Source: Knoellia sinensis KCTC 19936
Lineage (GTDB): Bacteria > Actinomycetota > Actinomycetes > Actinomycetales > Dermatophilaceae
Assembly: GCF_000768705.1 (NCBI RefSeq)
Contig: NZ_AVPJ01000021.1
Coordinates: forward strand, 1-47,276
Direction: 5' to 3'
Length of the DNA stretch: 47,276 bases
The notes under the pieces are model-generated. The model made no database searches, was not told where the DNA came from, and saw only the letters and a program-made list of their open reading frames with translations. Shown here in pieces: positions 8,711-16,989 of this stretch (its first letter is position 1; each line of letters starts with the position of its first letter). Made by a program: the position numbers and the translations under genes.

Positions 8711-9418
8711 TCAGTTGATCAGGCCGAAGGCGATGGACAGCGGCGGGATGAGGAACGCGACGACGATGAGCGCCGCGACACCCAGGCCGAGGGTCTTGGC
8801 CCGCGCGTTGGCCTTGGGCGACCCGGTCAGGCCGAGCGTCTGCTGGGCGCTGTAGAAGCCGTGCTTGAGGTGCATGAAGAGCGCGACCATCGCGAGGACG
8901 TAGATGATCACCATCCACCAGACCTCGAAGCTCGCCACGACGAGCTGGTAGGGGTTGGCGGTGATCTCGGCGCCCTGCTTGTCGGCGTTGGGCGAGATCT
9001 TCACGATCGTGAAGTGGAGCAGGTGCCACACGACGAAGACGAGGATGAAGACCCCGCCCCAGCGCATCCACTGCGACGTGGCAGCGGTCTTCACGGCGGC
9101 GTACTTGGTGCGGCGAGCACTGCCGGCGCGGCTCCAGAGGCGGAACGCGGCATACACGTGACCGATGAGCGAGAGGATCAGGATGATCCGGACCGCCCAC
9201 AGGAGCCCGCCGTAGGGGAGCATCGGCTCACCGAACGTGCGCAGGTGGTGTGCGTAGGTGTTGAACGCCTCCTCTCCCGCGAGCGCCTTGAGGTTTCCGT
9301 AGGCGTGGAGGATCAGGTATCCGACGAAGACCAGGCCGGTCACTGCCATGAGCAGCTTCAGCGCGATCGTCGTGCTCCGCGCCGTGTTCGTGCGCGGGGA
9401 GAGCGTCGTCGTGGGCAT
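8711..9418 (-). CDS. sdhC: Succinate dehydrogenase cytochrome b subunit (B-type, single anchor)
   Basis: A 235-residue membrane anchor with five predicted helices, of the cytochrome b558 type in which one protein replaces SdhC plus SdhD. Likely haem ligands are among the histidines in YLILHAYGN (helix 1), IGHVYAAF, VVWHLLHFT and LFMHLKHGFYSAQQ. B-type enzymes usually reduce menaquinone. The start is ATG 9418, giving MPTTTLSP; a longer reading from 9451 lacks support. A TACCTT box ends 6 nt before this ATG, so the operon mRNA is probably leaderless. Confidence 0.95.
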   Translation of the reverse strand: MPTTTLSPRTNTARSTTIALKLLMAVTGLVFVGYLILHAYGNLKALAGEEAFNTYAHHLRTFGEPMLPYGGLLWAVRIILILSLIGHVYAAFRLWSRAGSARRTKYAAVKTAATSQWMRWGGVFILVFVVWHLLHFTIVKISPNADKQGAEITANPYQLVVASFEVWWMVIIYVLAMVALFMHLKHGFYSAQQTLGLTGSPKANARAKTLGLGVAALIVVAFLIPPLSIAFGLIN

Positions 9419-9424
9419 GAGCGA

Positions 9425-9430
9425 AAGGTA
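9425..9430 (-). promoter_or_regulatory. -10 box of leaderless sdhCAB transcript
   Basis: On the minus strand TACCTT ends 6 nt before ATG 9418, and no ribosome binding site is present. It fits TANNNT with transcription starting at the ATG. Confidence 0.5.
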
Positions 9431-9516
9431 CCGCGCGTCGAGCCGCCACATGTGCTGAGGCTGGCCTAAGTGCTGTGTGACATATGCCCAATACTCGTCC
9501 GTAGTTCAACGATCCC

Positions 9517-9529
9517 GTATGCCGTCCGC
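9517..9529 (+). repeat. Intergenic GTATGCCGTCCGC copy
   Basis: An exact copy of the 13-base extended motif, in the divergent spacer between sdhC and the DksA-like gene. A second GCCGTCCGCTC follows directly. Other intergenic copies are at 33651-33663 (minus) and 41585-41597 (plus). Confidence 0.6.
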
Positions 9530-9547
9530 TCGCCGTCCGCTCAGCCT

Positions 9548-9591
9548 GCGTCCGCAAGTGTGGTCGCCATCGCGACCAGACGTGCGGACGC
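9548..9591. repeat. Long imperfect hairpin upstream of the DksA-like gene
   Basis: The 20-nt arms 9548-9567 and 9572-9591 pair with two mismatches around a CATC loop, the same loop as the 2144-2187 hairpin. It lies between divergent genes, 34 nt before GTG 9626, so it is more likely regulatory or a stray palindrome than a terminator. Confidence 0.5.
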
Positions 9592-9625
9592 TGGCCTTGT
9601 CGGTGCCCGGTGACACGATGCATTC

Positions 9626-9955
9626 GTGGACGACATGAGCGGCGTGCTCAAGCGAGAGCGGCTGGCGACCCTTGAGCGGCTGGCCAATCTCACGGACGAC
9701 TTCGACCGGTTCGTCGACGCGTCGAGGGACAGCAACGCCGACGACGAGCACGACCCCGAGGGCGCGACGATCGCCTTCGAGCGCTCCCAGGTCGATGCCC
9801 TGATCCAGCAGGCCCGAACCCAGCTCGTCGAGATCGATGCGGCCCTCGAGCGCCTGGCGACCGGCACCTATGGGATCTGCGAGCGGTGCGGCGCGCCCAT
9901 CCCGGCTGCCCGCCTCGAGGCCAGACCCACCGCAAGAACCTGCGTCACCTGCTGA
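9626..9955 (+). CDS. DksA/TraR-family C4 zinc-finger protein
   Basis: A 109-residue protein with an N-terminal helical hairpin (residues ~5-78, with the acidic stretch SNADDEHDPEGAT in the middle) and a C-terminal four-cysteine zinc finger, CERCGAPIPAARLEARPTAR then TCVTC at the very end. DksA-like proteins act in the RNA polymerase secondary channel. Actinobacterial short forms are poorly studied. GTG 9626 is preceded by CACGAT 6 nt upstream, so it may be leaderless; ATG 9635 is an alternative. A strong hairpin starts directly after its stop. A degenerate copy of the zinc-finger coding region lies at 10398-10486. Confidence 0.85.
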   Translation: MDDMSGVLKRERLATLERLANLTDDFDRFVDASRDSNADDEHDPEGATIAFERSQVDALIQQARTQLVEIDAALERLATGTYGICERCGAPIPAARLEARPTARTCVTC

Positions 9956-10020
9956 CGACTTTGTGCCCGGTTGGGACACTCGTCGCTGCGCTCCTCATGT
10001 CCCAATCGGGCACAAAGTCG
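9956..10020 (+). terminator. Strong hairpin after the DksA-like gene
   Basis: A 22-bp stem (9956-9977 with 9999-10020) with one G-U pair and a 21-nt loop begins one base after the stop codon. The core arm GTGCCCGGTTGGGAC resembles the GTGCCC/GTCCCGAAC-type arms of other intergenic palindromes here. Confidence 0.75.
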
Positions 10021-10075
10021 GGTATGGGAGTCAGCGCTTCTGTGCCGCGAGGGCGGCGTTTCGTACTACCTCGAC

Positions 10076-10315
10076 CTATGTCGGGTCGCTCGCGTCATGT
10101 CTCGACGCGTCGCGCTTCTTCGGCACGCCGGCTCCGGGCGGCGGACCCCACCACTCGTTCATCAAGGTCAGGACGAAGCCGATCCCTGCGCCCGAGAAAG
10201 CGCCCGATCCCATGCTGCTCGGGCTACCGAGCCACGTGGAGGACACCAAGCCCACCACGGCACCGATCACAACACCAAGGAGCGTTCCACCTGCCAGCCG
10301 GGAGACAAGACTCAT
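10076..10315 (-). CDS. Small glycine-rich two-helix membrane protein, hypothetical
   Basis: A 79-residue protein with two hydrophobic glycine-rich segments (LAGGTLLGVVIGAVVGLVSS and, later, GSGAFSGAGIGFVLTL), then NEWWGPPPG and a charged tail. The glycine-zipper pattern suggests a small inner-membrane protein. The start is taken as ATG 10315 (MSLVSRLAGG), four residues inside the longest reading. I do not recognise the family. Codon choice looks coding on this strand, but the plus-strand reading between 9957 and 10400 does not. No neighbour indicates its job. Confidence 0.5.
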   Translation of the reverse strand: MSLVSRLAGGTLLGVVIGAVVGLVSSTWLGSPSSMGSGAFSGAGIGFVLTLMNEWWGPPPGAGVPKKRDASRHDASDPT

Positions 10316-10397
10316 GGGCTCATCCAAGCATCAGCGTTGGGCAGCGACGGCTGCCTCGCACCGACTCGGCGTTGGGGCGTGAGGCACTCGCCCAGAC

Positions 10398-10486
10398 GAT
10401 GCGGCGCGCCCATCCCCGCGCCCATCCCCCGGCCCGCCTCGAGGCCCCGCCCACTGCAGGCACCTGCGTCATCTCAGTCGCCTGAC
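10398..10486 (+). pseudogene. Degenerate duplicate of the DksA-like zinc-finger tail
   Basis: The DNA repeats the 3' end of the 9626-9955 gene: blocks such as TGCGGCGCGCCCATCCC, CCCGCCTCGAGGCC and ACCTGCGTCA occur in the same order. Translated, it gives RCGAPIPA in one frame and then ARLEAPPTAGTCV in another, so a short internal duplication (GCGCCCATCCC twice) has shifted the frame. It lacks the helical domain and most cysteines. It looks like a relic of a partial tandem duplication. Confidence 0.75.
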
Positions 10487-10513
10487 CCACCCCGAACTGC
10501 GCCGAGAGAGCTG

Positions 10514-10717
10514 ATGCTGTGGTCGGATGACCACATGGCGAAGGTGCGCGACACGAGCTCGGTTCTCCTGTTGGTGCTTGCCACTGCAGTGCTCGCCATC
10601 CCCGTGGTGTTGGGGCTTCTGTCGCGAACCGTGACCGGTGTCGTCATCGCGCTCGTGTGCGTCGTCGCCCTCGTGCTCGGATTTCGCGAAGCCCGTCAAG
10701 GACGAGCGCCGAAGTAG
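10514..10717 (+). CDS. Small two-helix membrane protein, hypothetical
   Basis: A 67-residue protein with two hydrophobic segments (SSVLLLVLATAVLAIPVVLGLL and VTGVVIALVCVVALVLGF) joined by a short SRT turn, and a basic end REARQGRAPK. The start is ATG 10514 or ATG 10535 (MAKVRDTS); the former has GAGAGA nearby. The family is not recognised. It follows the DksA-tail relic and ends before the palindrome at 10744, facing rsmI. Confidence 0.5.
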   Translation: MLWSDDHMAKVRDTSSVLLLVLATAVLAIPVVLGLLSRTVTGVVIALVCVVALVLGFREARQGRAPK

Positions 10718-10743
10718 TCGCAAGCTCGGGTCAGTCACCGCCT

Positions 10744-10805
10744 GTCGGGGCCTACGCGATCAGTCGGGGGTCGCAGGCACCCCGACTCATCGCACAACCC
10801 CCGAC
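10744..10805. repeat. Nested GTCGGGG palindrome (copy 3 of 3)
   Basis: The outer arms GTCGGGG (10744-10750) and CCCCGAC (10799-10805) enclose an inner hairpin, GATCAGTCGGGG with CCCCGACTCATC (one mismatch), around GTCGCAGGCA. It lies between the convergent small membrane protein gene and rsmI, as expected for a bidirectional terminator. It shares layout, but not every base, with the copies at 4676 and 5755. Confidence 0.6.
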
Positions 10806-10838
10806 CCGTGAATCCCCACCTGGTTCCGACGCTCGGGC

Positions 10839-11699
10839 TCAGGGTTTCTGGGCAGCGAGGGCGGCGTCGTAGAGCGCCTTCTTGGAGAGGCCCGTTGCAG
10901 CGGACACGTCGGCGCACACGTCCTTGAGTCGCTCCCCCGCCGCGACCCGATCCAGAATGCCCGTGAGGTTGCTCTCGACATCCCCGGCGACAGCAGCCGC
11001 CCCGGCCACCACCACGGTGATCTCGCCCTTCACCCCATCGTCGGCCCACGCCACGAGCTCCACCAACGACCCGCGCCGCACCTCTTCGTAGGTCTTCGTC
11101 AGTTCCCGGCACACCGCTGCCCGCCGCTCGCCCCCGAACACCGACTCCATCGCAGCCAAGGACTGGGCGATCCGGTGCGGCGCCTCGAAGAAGACCATCG
11201 TCCGCTTCTCCGCCTCGAGCGCCTTCAGCGCCCGCAACCGCTCACCGCCCTTGCGTGGCAGGAACCCCTCGAAGCAGAACCGGTCCACCGGCAGCCCCGA
11301 CACGGCCAACGCCATCAACACGGCCGAAGGCCCGGGCACACACGTCACCCGCACGTCGATCCCGATCGCGGCACTGACCAGGCGATACCCGGGGTCGGAG
11401 ACGGACGGCATACCGGCATCAGTGACGACGAGAACGCGAGCGCCTTCGCGAAGTCTCTCGACGAGATCGGCGGTTCGGGACGCCTCGTTGTGCTCGTGGT
11501 AGCTGACCACCGACCCCACAGGGTTCACGTCGAGCGCCTGGCACAGCCGTCGAAGCCGCCGGGTGTCCTCGGCCGCGATGACGTCGGCACCAGCCAGTTC
11601 GTCGGCCAAGCGCGGTGCCGCGTCGCGTGGGTCACCGATCGGCGTCGCCGCCAGGACGAGCACTCCTTCGCCCGAACTCGACACCGACGCCTCAGCCAT
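10839..11699 (-). CDS. rsmI: 16S rRNA (cytidine-1402-2'-O)-methyltransferase
   Basis: A 286-residue SAM-dependent tetrapyrrole-methylase-fold enzyme that 2'-O-methylates C1402 in the 16S rRNA P site. Family marks are LVLAATPIGDPRDAAPR near residue 15, AAEDTRRLRRL near 43, VSYHEHNE near 65, VLVVTDAGMPSVSDPGYRLV near 90, and FEGFLPRKGGER near 147. The C-terminal part (KGEITVVV then LTGILDRVAAGERLKDV and LSKKALYDAAL) is the usual RsmI tail. ATG 11699 is preceded by GGAGG. It is divergent from the mannosyltransferase gene, a pairing common in actinobacteria. Confidence 0.95.
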   Translation of the reverse strand: MAEASVSSSGEGVLVLAATPIGDPRDAAPRLADELAGADVIAAEDTRRLRRLCQALDVNPVGSVVSYHEHNEASRTADLVERLREGARVLVVTDAGMPSVSDPGYRLVSAAIGIDVRVTCVPGPSAVLMALAVSGLPVDRFCFEGFLPRKGGERLRALKALEAEKRTMVFFEAPHRIAQSLAAMESVFGGERRAAVCRELTKTYEEVRRGSLVELVAWADDGVKGEITVVVAGAAAVAGDVESNLTGILDRVAAGERLKDVCADVSAATGLSKKALYDAALAAQKP

Positions 11700-11748
11700 G
11701 CCGCGATCCTCCCACGCACGTCACAGCGCCGACTCAGGCCGCGTTGCC

Positions 11749-11754
11749 TACGAT
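11749..11754 (+). promoter_or_regulatory. -10 box of leaderless mannosyltransferase transcript
   Basis: TACGAT ends 6 nt before GTG 11761; no ribosome binding site is visible. Confidence 0.5.
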
Positions 11755-11760
11755 GTGCCG

Positions 11761-13314
11761 GTGACCCGGACCGACGAGCTGCACGCGCGCCTCCTCGGGA
11801 CCCGACCCACCGACACCCTCTGGGGCTGGCTCGGCCCCCTCTTCATCGCCGCTGTCGGTGGCTTCCTTCGCTTCTGGCAGCTCGGCCGACCGGACTCCCT
11901 CGTCTTCGACGAGACGTACTACGTCAAGCAGGGCTGGTCGCTCATCGAGCACGGCGTCGAGATGCGCGTCGAGGGCAAGAACGAGGACGCCGACAAGCTC
12001 TGGAACGCCGGCAACGTCGACGTCTTCTCCAACCAGGGCGACATGGTCGTGCACCCGCCCGTGGGCAAGTGGCTCATCGGTGCCGGCGAATGGCTGTTCG
12101 GGCCGACGAGCTCGTTCGGGTGGCGCTTCGCCGTTGCGGCTCTCGGAACCCTGTCGATCCTCATCCTCGGTCGGGTGGCGCGCCGGATTTTCGGCTCCAC
12201 CATGCTCGGCTGCATCGCCGCCCTCCTCCTCGCCGTCGAGGGCACGCACTTCGTGATGTCCCGCACCGGCATCCTCGACATCATCGTGTCGTTCTTCGCG
12301 CTCGCCGGGTTTGCCGCCCTCGTGGCCGACCGCGACACAAGTCGGGCAACTTTGGCGAGGCGCGTCGCGAGGCGAGCACCCGGCATACCTCTGAAAACGA
12401 CGCCGTGGCTGGGAGTCCGGCCCTGGCGCTGGGTCGCGGGGCTCATGCTCGGGCTCTGCGTCTCGACGAAGTGGTCGGGCCTGTTCTTCCTCGCGGTCTT
12501 CGGACTCATGACGGTCTTCTGGGACATGGGGGCACGCCGCGCGGTGGGGTCGCCTTCCTGGCTCCGCGACGGACTCTTCAAGGACGGCCCGTATGCCGCA
12601 CTGCAGCTTGTCGGGACCGCTGCAGTCACCTACGTGGTCTCGTGGTCCGGCTGGTTCGCGTCGAGCAACGGCTACCACCGGCAGTGGAACACCTTCCACC
12701 CCGGCGAGGGCATCCAGTGGTTGCCGGCGGTGCTGCGCAACTGGGTGAAGTACCACCAGGACATGTGGCAGTTCAACACCACGCTGTCGACGCCGCACTC
12801 GTACCAGTCGAACCCGTGGGGCTGGATGATCCAGGCCCGGCCGACATCGTTCTTCTATCAGGGGACGAAGGACGGCGAGGGGTCCTGCACCGTCGAGTCG
12901 TGCGCGCAGGCCGTCCACACGGTCGGCACAGTCTCGGTGTGGTGGGCCGGGATCGTCGCGTTGCTCGTGTGCGCCTTCTATTGGGCGGTGCGACGGGACT
13001 GGCGCGCCGGTGCGGTGCTCGCCGGGATCGTGGCCGGCTATCTGCCGTGGTTCATGTATCAGCACCGCACGATCTACGCCTTCTACACCGTGGCGTTCGA
13101 GCCGTGGGTGGTGCTCGCCATCGTGTTCTGCATCGGGCTGGTGCTCGGTGGGCCGTCGGCGTCGCCGGAGCGACGGAGGCTCGCCGCGATCGGGGTCGGC
13201 GCCTATCTGTTGCTGACGATCGGGCTGTTCGCGTGGTTCTACCCGCTGTATGCCGGCGAGGTCGTGCCCTATGAGAACTGGCTGCGCCTCATGTGGTTCC
13301 CGTCCTGGATCTGA
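11761..13314 (+). CDS. pmt: Dolichyl-phosphate-mannose-type protein O-mannosyltransferase (GT39)
   Basis: A 517-residue polytopic membrane enzyme of the PMT family, homologous to mycobacterial Rv1002c. It transfers mannose from polyprenyl-phosphate-mannose to secreted proteins. The first external loop holds the catalytic Asp-Glu in PDSLVFDETYYVKQGWS (near residue 45), and HPPVGKWLIG follows near 98. Late features include NPWGWMIQARPTSFFY and YQHRTIYAFYT, then final membrane helices ending FPSWI. The start is GTG 11761, supported by the -10 box; the open frame upstream runs through rsmI in antisense. An Arg-rich loop near residues 190-215 containing GTATGCCG looks longer than usual. Confidence 0.93.
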   Translation: MTRTDELHARLLGTRPTDTLWGWLGPLFIAAVGGFLRFWQLGRPDSLVFDETYYVKQGWSLIEHGVEMRVEGKNEDADKLWNAGNVDVFSNQGDMVVHPPVGKWLIGAGEWLFGPTSSFGWRFAVAALGTLSILILGRVARRIFGSTMLGCIAALLLAVEGTHFVMSRTGILDIIVSFFALAGFAALVADRDTSRATLARRVARRAPGIPLKTTPWLGVRPWRWVAGLMLGLCVSTKWSGLFFLAVFGLMTVFWDMGARRAVGSPSWLRDGLFKDGPYAALQLVGTAAVTYVVSWSGWFASSNGYHRQWNTFHPGEGIQWLPAVLRNWVKYHQDMWQFNTTLSTPHSYQSNPWGWMIQARPTSFFYQGTKDGEGSCTVESCAQAVHTVGTVSVWWAGIVALLVCAFYWAVRRDWRAGAVLAGIVAGYLPWFMYQHRTIYAFYTVAFEPWVVLAIVFCIGLVLGGPSASPERRRLAAIGVGAYLLLTIGLFAWFYPLYAGEVVPYENWLRLMWFPSWI

Positions 13315-13437
13315 GCCGCGGCTCAACCTTCCCGCCGGAAGTGGGTTTCTCTCACCTCGCCCGGTCGCCGCGGTCACGCGTAGCGAGAACTTCTCGCGCG
13401 AACCCGCGATCCTCCCGGCGCTGTCGGTACCCACGCC

Positions 13438-13443
13438 TACGGT
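13438..13443 (+). promoter_or_regulatory. -10 box of leaderless nuclease-helicase transcript
   Basis: TACGGT ends 6 nt before GTG 13450; no ribosome binding site is visible. Confidence 0.45.
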
Positions 13444-13449
13444 GATGCT

Positions 13450-16400
13450 GTGTTCTTCTTCCCCGGTGACGACGCGATCGTCCTCAGCCCACACGACCTG
13501 CGCACGGCAGCGGAGTGCGAATTCCGTTTCGTCCGCGAGCTCGACGTGCTGCTGGGGCGCGCTCCCCGGCCCGAGGTCGAGGACAGCCCGATGCAACAGC
13601 GCATCATCGACCTCGGACTCGCCCACGAGAGCTTGGAACTCCGCCGCCTCAACGCGGACCACCCGGGTCAGGTTCGAGGGCTGAACCGACCGGCCGAACA
13701 CACGCGCGCGGGCTACGGCGCGGCGATGGACGAGACGCTCGCGGCGCTCGCGTCCGATGCCGAGGTCCTGTCCCAGCCCGTGATCTTCGACGGGCAGCTC
13801 TTCGGATACGCCGACTTCATCGAGCGCACACCCCAGGGATGGCTCGTCAGCGATACCAAGTTGGCCCGTTCTGCCAACGTGCCGGCTCTCCTACAGATCG
13901 CGGCGTACGCGGCGGTGCTTCAGGCCCACGACGTTCCCACCGCTCCGGTGGCCCGACTCGTCCTTGGCTCGGGACTGCGCCAGGACTACCCGCTCGGGGA
14001 GATCGTTCCCGTCTTCCACAGGCGCTGGTCTCGGCTGAATCGTCTGGTAGAGGACCACAGGGCCGACACGGGACCGGGCTCGTGGGGTGACGACCGGTGG
14101 ATGGCCTGCGGCCGATGCGAAGTCTGCGACGCCGAGGTGGCCGCCCACCGCGACCTGCTGCTCGTGGCGGGCATGCGTACGACGACTCGTCGTCGCCTCC
14201 TGGACTCGGATGTGCGGACCATCGACGAGCTCGCCGTCGCCGAGGGCCCCATCACCGACATCCAGACGAACCGCCTCGACAGGCTGCGCTCACAGGCCCG
14301 GCTGCAGTTGCGTGCCGAGGCCGAAGGGTCGGTGCCCCATGAGGTCATCGACGAACAGTCGATCCGACGACTCCCCCGACCCAGCGCCGGCGACATCTTC
14401 TTCGACTTCGAGGGCGATCCACTCTGGACCGAAGCGGGGTCGAGCGTTTGGGGGCTTGAGTACCTCTTCGGACTCGTCGAGGTCGACACCGAGACGCCAG
14501 TCTTTCGGGCGTTCTGGGCCCATGACCGCGCCCAGGAGAAGCAGGCGTTGATCGACTTCGTCGACTACGTCGAGAAGCGGCGCGCGAACTGGCCCGACCT
14601 GCACATCTACCACTACGCCCCCTACGAGACGGCAGCCCTGAAGCGACTGGCCGCGCGGCACTCCGTCTGTGAGGACGCCGTCGATCAGCTCCTGAGGGAC
14701 GGTGTGTTCGTCGACCTCTACGCCACCGTCCGCGCCGCGATCCGTGTGGGGCAGCGCTCCTACTCGATCAAGAAGCTCGAGCCGCTCTACATGGAGGCAC
14801 GCACCGCAGACCTGCAAAAGGGTGACGATTCGATCGTCGAGTACCACCGCTTCATCATGGCCAGGATCTTGGAGCGCGACAGCGACGCCGACGAGATCAT
14901 CCGCGGCATCGCGGCCTACAACGAGGAGGACTGCGTCTCGACATGGTTGCTGCGCGACTGGCTCATCCGGCAGCTCGACGACGGTGTCGTCGGCGCGCCG
15001 GGCGAGATGATCGAGCCGCGTGAGGTCAAAGCAGAGCGGCAAGCCGCGCTGTCTCTCGAGTCCGACCTCCGGTCGTTGGTGGATGAGATCACACCGGCGG
15101 ACCGCACTCCCGAGAACCACGCAGTCGCCCTCGTGGCCTCGGCCGTCCTGTTCCATGCACGAGAGGACAAACCGTTCTGGTGGGAGCACTACGACCGGAT
15201 CGCGCAGCCCGTCGACAACTGGCAGCGCGCCAGTGGTGTCGCCGTGGTCGAAGGTCCGGCCGAACTCATCGAGGGGTGGCACAAGCCGACGCCGCGTAGT
15301 GGCTCCAAGCGCCGCTTCACCGTGGTCGTCAACCCGGTCGGGGGAACGCTGTTGGAGTTGGGAAACGTCACTGCCCTGTATGCCGCTCCGCCTGCCTTCC
15401 CGCCGGCGAAGGACCACCAGGACACCAATGCCCACGCCAAGAGCCCCAGCGTTGCTGAGGTCATCGAGGCCGAGGAGGTCATCGCGGACAACGGCCAGGT
15501 CCGCCAGCGGCTCACGATCGTCGAGAACGCCCCCAACAAGACCGAGGTCCACACTTTCCCGCTGGCTCTCGTGCCGACGGGCACGATCGGCACCAAGTCG
15601 ATCGACGCCGCAATCGCCGAGATTGCGCAGGAAGTCAAGGAGTCGCACCCCGCACTTCCGCAGCGAAGCGGCATCGACGTGCTGCTGCGGAGGGCTCCGC
15701 GCCTCCGCGGTGGTGGGGCGCTTCCCTCCGTTGGTGTCGGTCACAGTCGCTTCGTCGATGCCATCACAGATGCCCTGCTCGGCATGGACGACTCCTACGT
15801 CGCGGTCCAGGGCCCGCCCGGCACGGGCAAGACCTACGTCGGCGCACGGGTCATCGCTCGGCTCGTCCGGGATCACGGCTGGAAGGTCGGTGTCTGTTCG
15901 CAGGGCCACGCGGCCATCGAGAACGTCCTGTCCGCAGTGGTCGCCGCTGGGCTCCCCTCCGATCAGGTTGGCAAGGTTCCCAAGCACACCGAAACGCCCT
16001 CGTGGACTCCGCTGGGCAAGTCCGACGACCTGGCGGGCTTCATCGCCGACCTCGCCCATGAGGGCAAGGGGTGCGTCGTCGGTGGCACCGCTTGGGACCT
16101 CACCAACACCAAGCGCGTCGAGCGTCTTGGACTCGACCTCGTCGTCATCGACGAGGCGGGCCAGTTCTCCCTCGCCAAGACTCTCGCCGTCTCGGCGGCG
16201 GGCTCGCGACTGCTGTTGCTGGGAGACCCCGCGCAACTCCCCCAGGTCTCCCAAGGAGTGCACCCGGACCCCGTCGACGAGTCGGCCCTCGGCTGGCTCG
16301 CGGACGGGGCCTCACTCGTCCCGCCAGAGCTCGGCTACTTCCTCGAGACGACGTGGCGCATGCATCCGCGACTCACCGAGGCGGTGTCACACCTCTCGTA

Positions 16401-16989
16401 TGCCGGTCAGCTCGCCTCCGAGGAGGAGATCACCGCTGCACGTTCGCTCGCGGGCGTGGAGCCGGGGGTCCATGTCGTGCAGGTTGAGCACCGAGACAAC
16501 CGCACCTACTCCCCCGAGGAAGCCGCGGCCGTCGTCGGGCTCGTCCGCGCACTGCTCGGCCGTGACTGGGTCGCGGCCGATGAGGACACCCCCTTGGGCC
16601 GTGAGCTCCGCGAGGCCGACTTCTGTGTGATCACCCCCTACAACAGCCAGGTCGGCGCGATCAAGGCCCAGTTGCGCGAGGCCCGTCTCGAGTCGGTGGC
16701 CGTCGGCACGGTCGACAAGTTCCAGGGGCAGGAGGCGCCGATCGCCATCCTGTCCTTGGCCGCCTCTTCGCACGGCGACGTGTCGCGCGGCATGGGATTC
16801 CTGCTGGACCGGCACCGACTCAACGTCGCCGTGTCGCGCGGCAAGCACGCGGCATACATCGTGCACTCCACCACTCTGACCGACTTCCCGCCGGGCAACG
16901 CGGACGAGCTCATCGCGCTCGGCGCATTCCTCGGCCTGTGTGAGCGCGCCGTGTCTACGACGCGTGCCGACCAGTCACCGCTGGCCTGA
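13450..16989 (+). CDS. RecB-like nuclease / RNase H-fold exonuclease / SF1 helicase fusion (TM0106 family)
   Basis: A 1179-residue three-part protein. Residues ~1-290 are a RecB-like PD-(D/E)XK domain (GYADFIE near 120, VSDTKL as the core Asp-x-Lys) with a small cysteine cluster, CGRCEVC, near 218. Residues ~310-510 are a YprB-type RNase H-like exonuclease (DIFFDFEGDP, YHYAPYE, YNEEDC). Residues ~770-1179 are a Dna2/Upf1-like SF1 helicase (GPPGTGKT near 787, VIDEAGQ, GDPAQLPQ, GTVDKFQGQE, RLNVAVSR). Homologues are annotated as TM0106 RecB-like putative nucleases. A role in DNA repair or foreign-DNA processing is inferred. Its last 15 nt overlap the convergent YihY gene. Confidence 0.9.
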   Translation: MFFFPGDDAIVLSPHDLRTAAECEFRFVRELDVLLGRAPRPEVEDSPMQQRIIDLGLAHESLELRRLNADHPGQVRGLNRPAEHTRAGYGAAMDETLAALASDAEVLSQPVIFDGQLFGYADFIERTPQGWLVSDTKLARSANVPALLQIAAYAAVLQAHDVPTAPVARLVLGSGLRQDYPLGEIVPVFHRRWSRLNRLVEDHRADTGPGSWGDDRWMACGRCEVCDAEVAAHRDLLLVAGMRTTTRRRLLDSDVRTIDELAVAEGPITDIQTNRLDRLRSQARLQLRAEAEGSVPHEVIDEQSIRRLPRPSAGDIFFDFEGDPLWTEAGSSVWGLEYLFGLVEVDTETPVFRAFWAHDRAQEKQALIDFVDYVEKRRANWPDLHIYHYAPYETAALKRLAARHSVCEDAVDQLLRDGVFVDLYATVRAAIRVGQRSYSIKKLEPLYMEARTADLQKGDDSIVEYHRFIMARILERDSDADEIIRGIAAYNEEDCVSTWLLRDWLIRQLDDGVVGAPGEMIEPREVKAERQAALSLESDLRSLVDEITPADRTPENHAVALVASAVLFHAREDKPFWWEHYDRIAQPVDNWQRASGVAVVEGPAELIEGWHKPTPRSGSKRRFTVVVNPVGGTLLELGNVTALYAAPPAFPPAKDHQDTNAHAKSPSVAEVIEAEEVIADNGQVRQRLTIVENAPNKTEVHTFPLALVPTGTIGTKSIDAAIAEIAQEVKESHPALPQRSGIDVLLRRAPRLRGGGALPSVGVGHSRFVDAITDALLGMDDSYVAVQGPPGTGKTYVGARVIARLVRDHGWKVGVCSQGHAAIENVLSAVVAAGLPSDQVGKVPKHTETPSWTPLGKSDDLAGFIADLAHEGKGCVVGGTAWDLTNTKRVERLGLDLVVIDEAGQFSLAKTLAVSAAGSRLLLLGDPAQLPQVSQGVHPDPVDESALGWLADGASLVPPELGYFLETTWRMHPRLTEAVSHLSYAGQLASEEEITAARSLAGVEPGVHVVQVEHRDNRTYSPEEAAAVVGLVRALLGRDWVAADEDTPLGRELREADFCVITPYNSQVGAIKAQLREARLESVAVGTVDKFQGQEAPIAILSLAASSHGDVSRGMGFLLDRHRLNVAVSRGKHAAYIVHSTTLTDFPPGNADELIALGAFLGLCERAVSTTRADQSPLA

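Noticed and set aside
12330-12400. A repeat insertion inside the mannosyltransferase gene
   Set aside because: The loop contains CGGCATAC and a repeated GCGAGGCG, but the frame is intact and loop length varies in this family, so no insertion can be shown.
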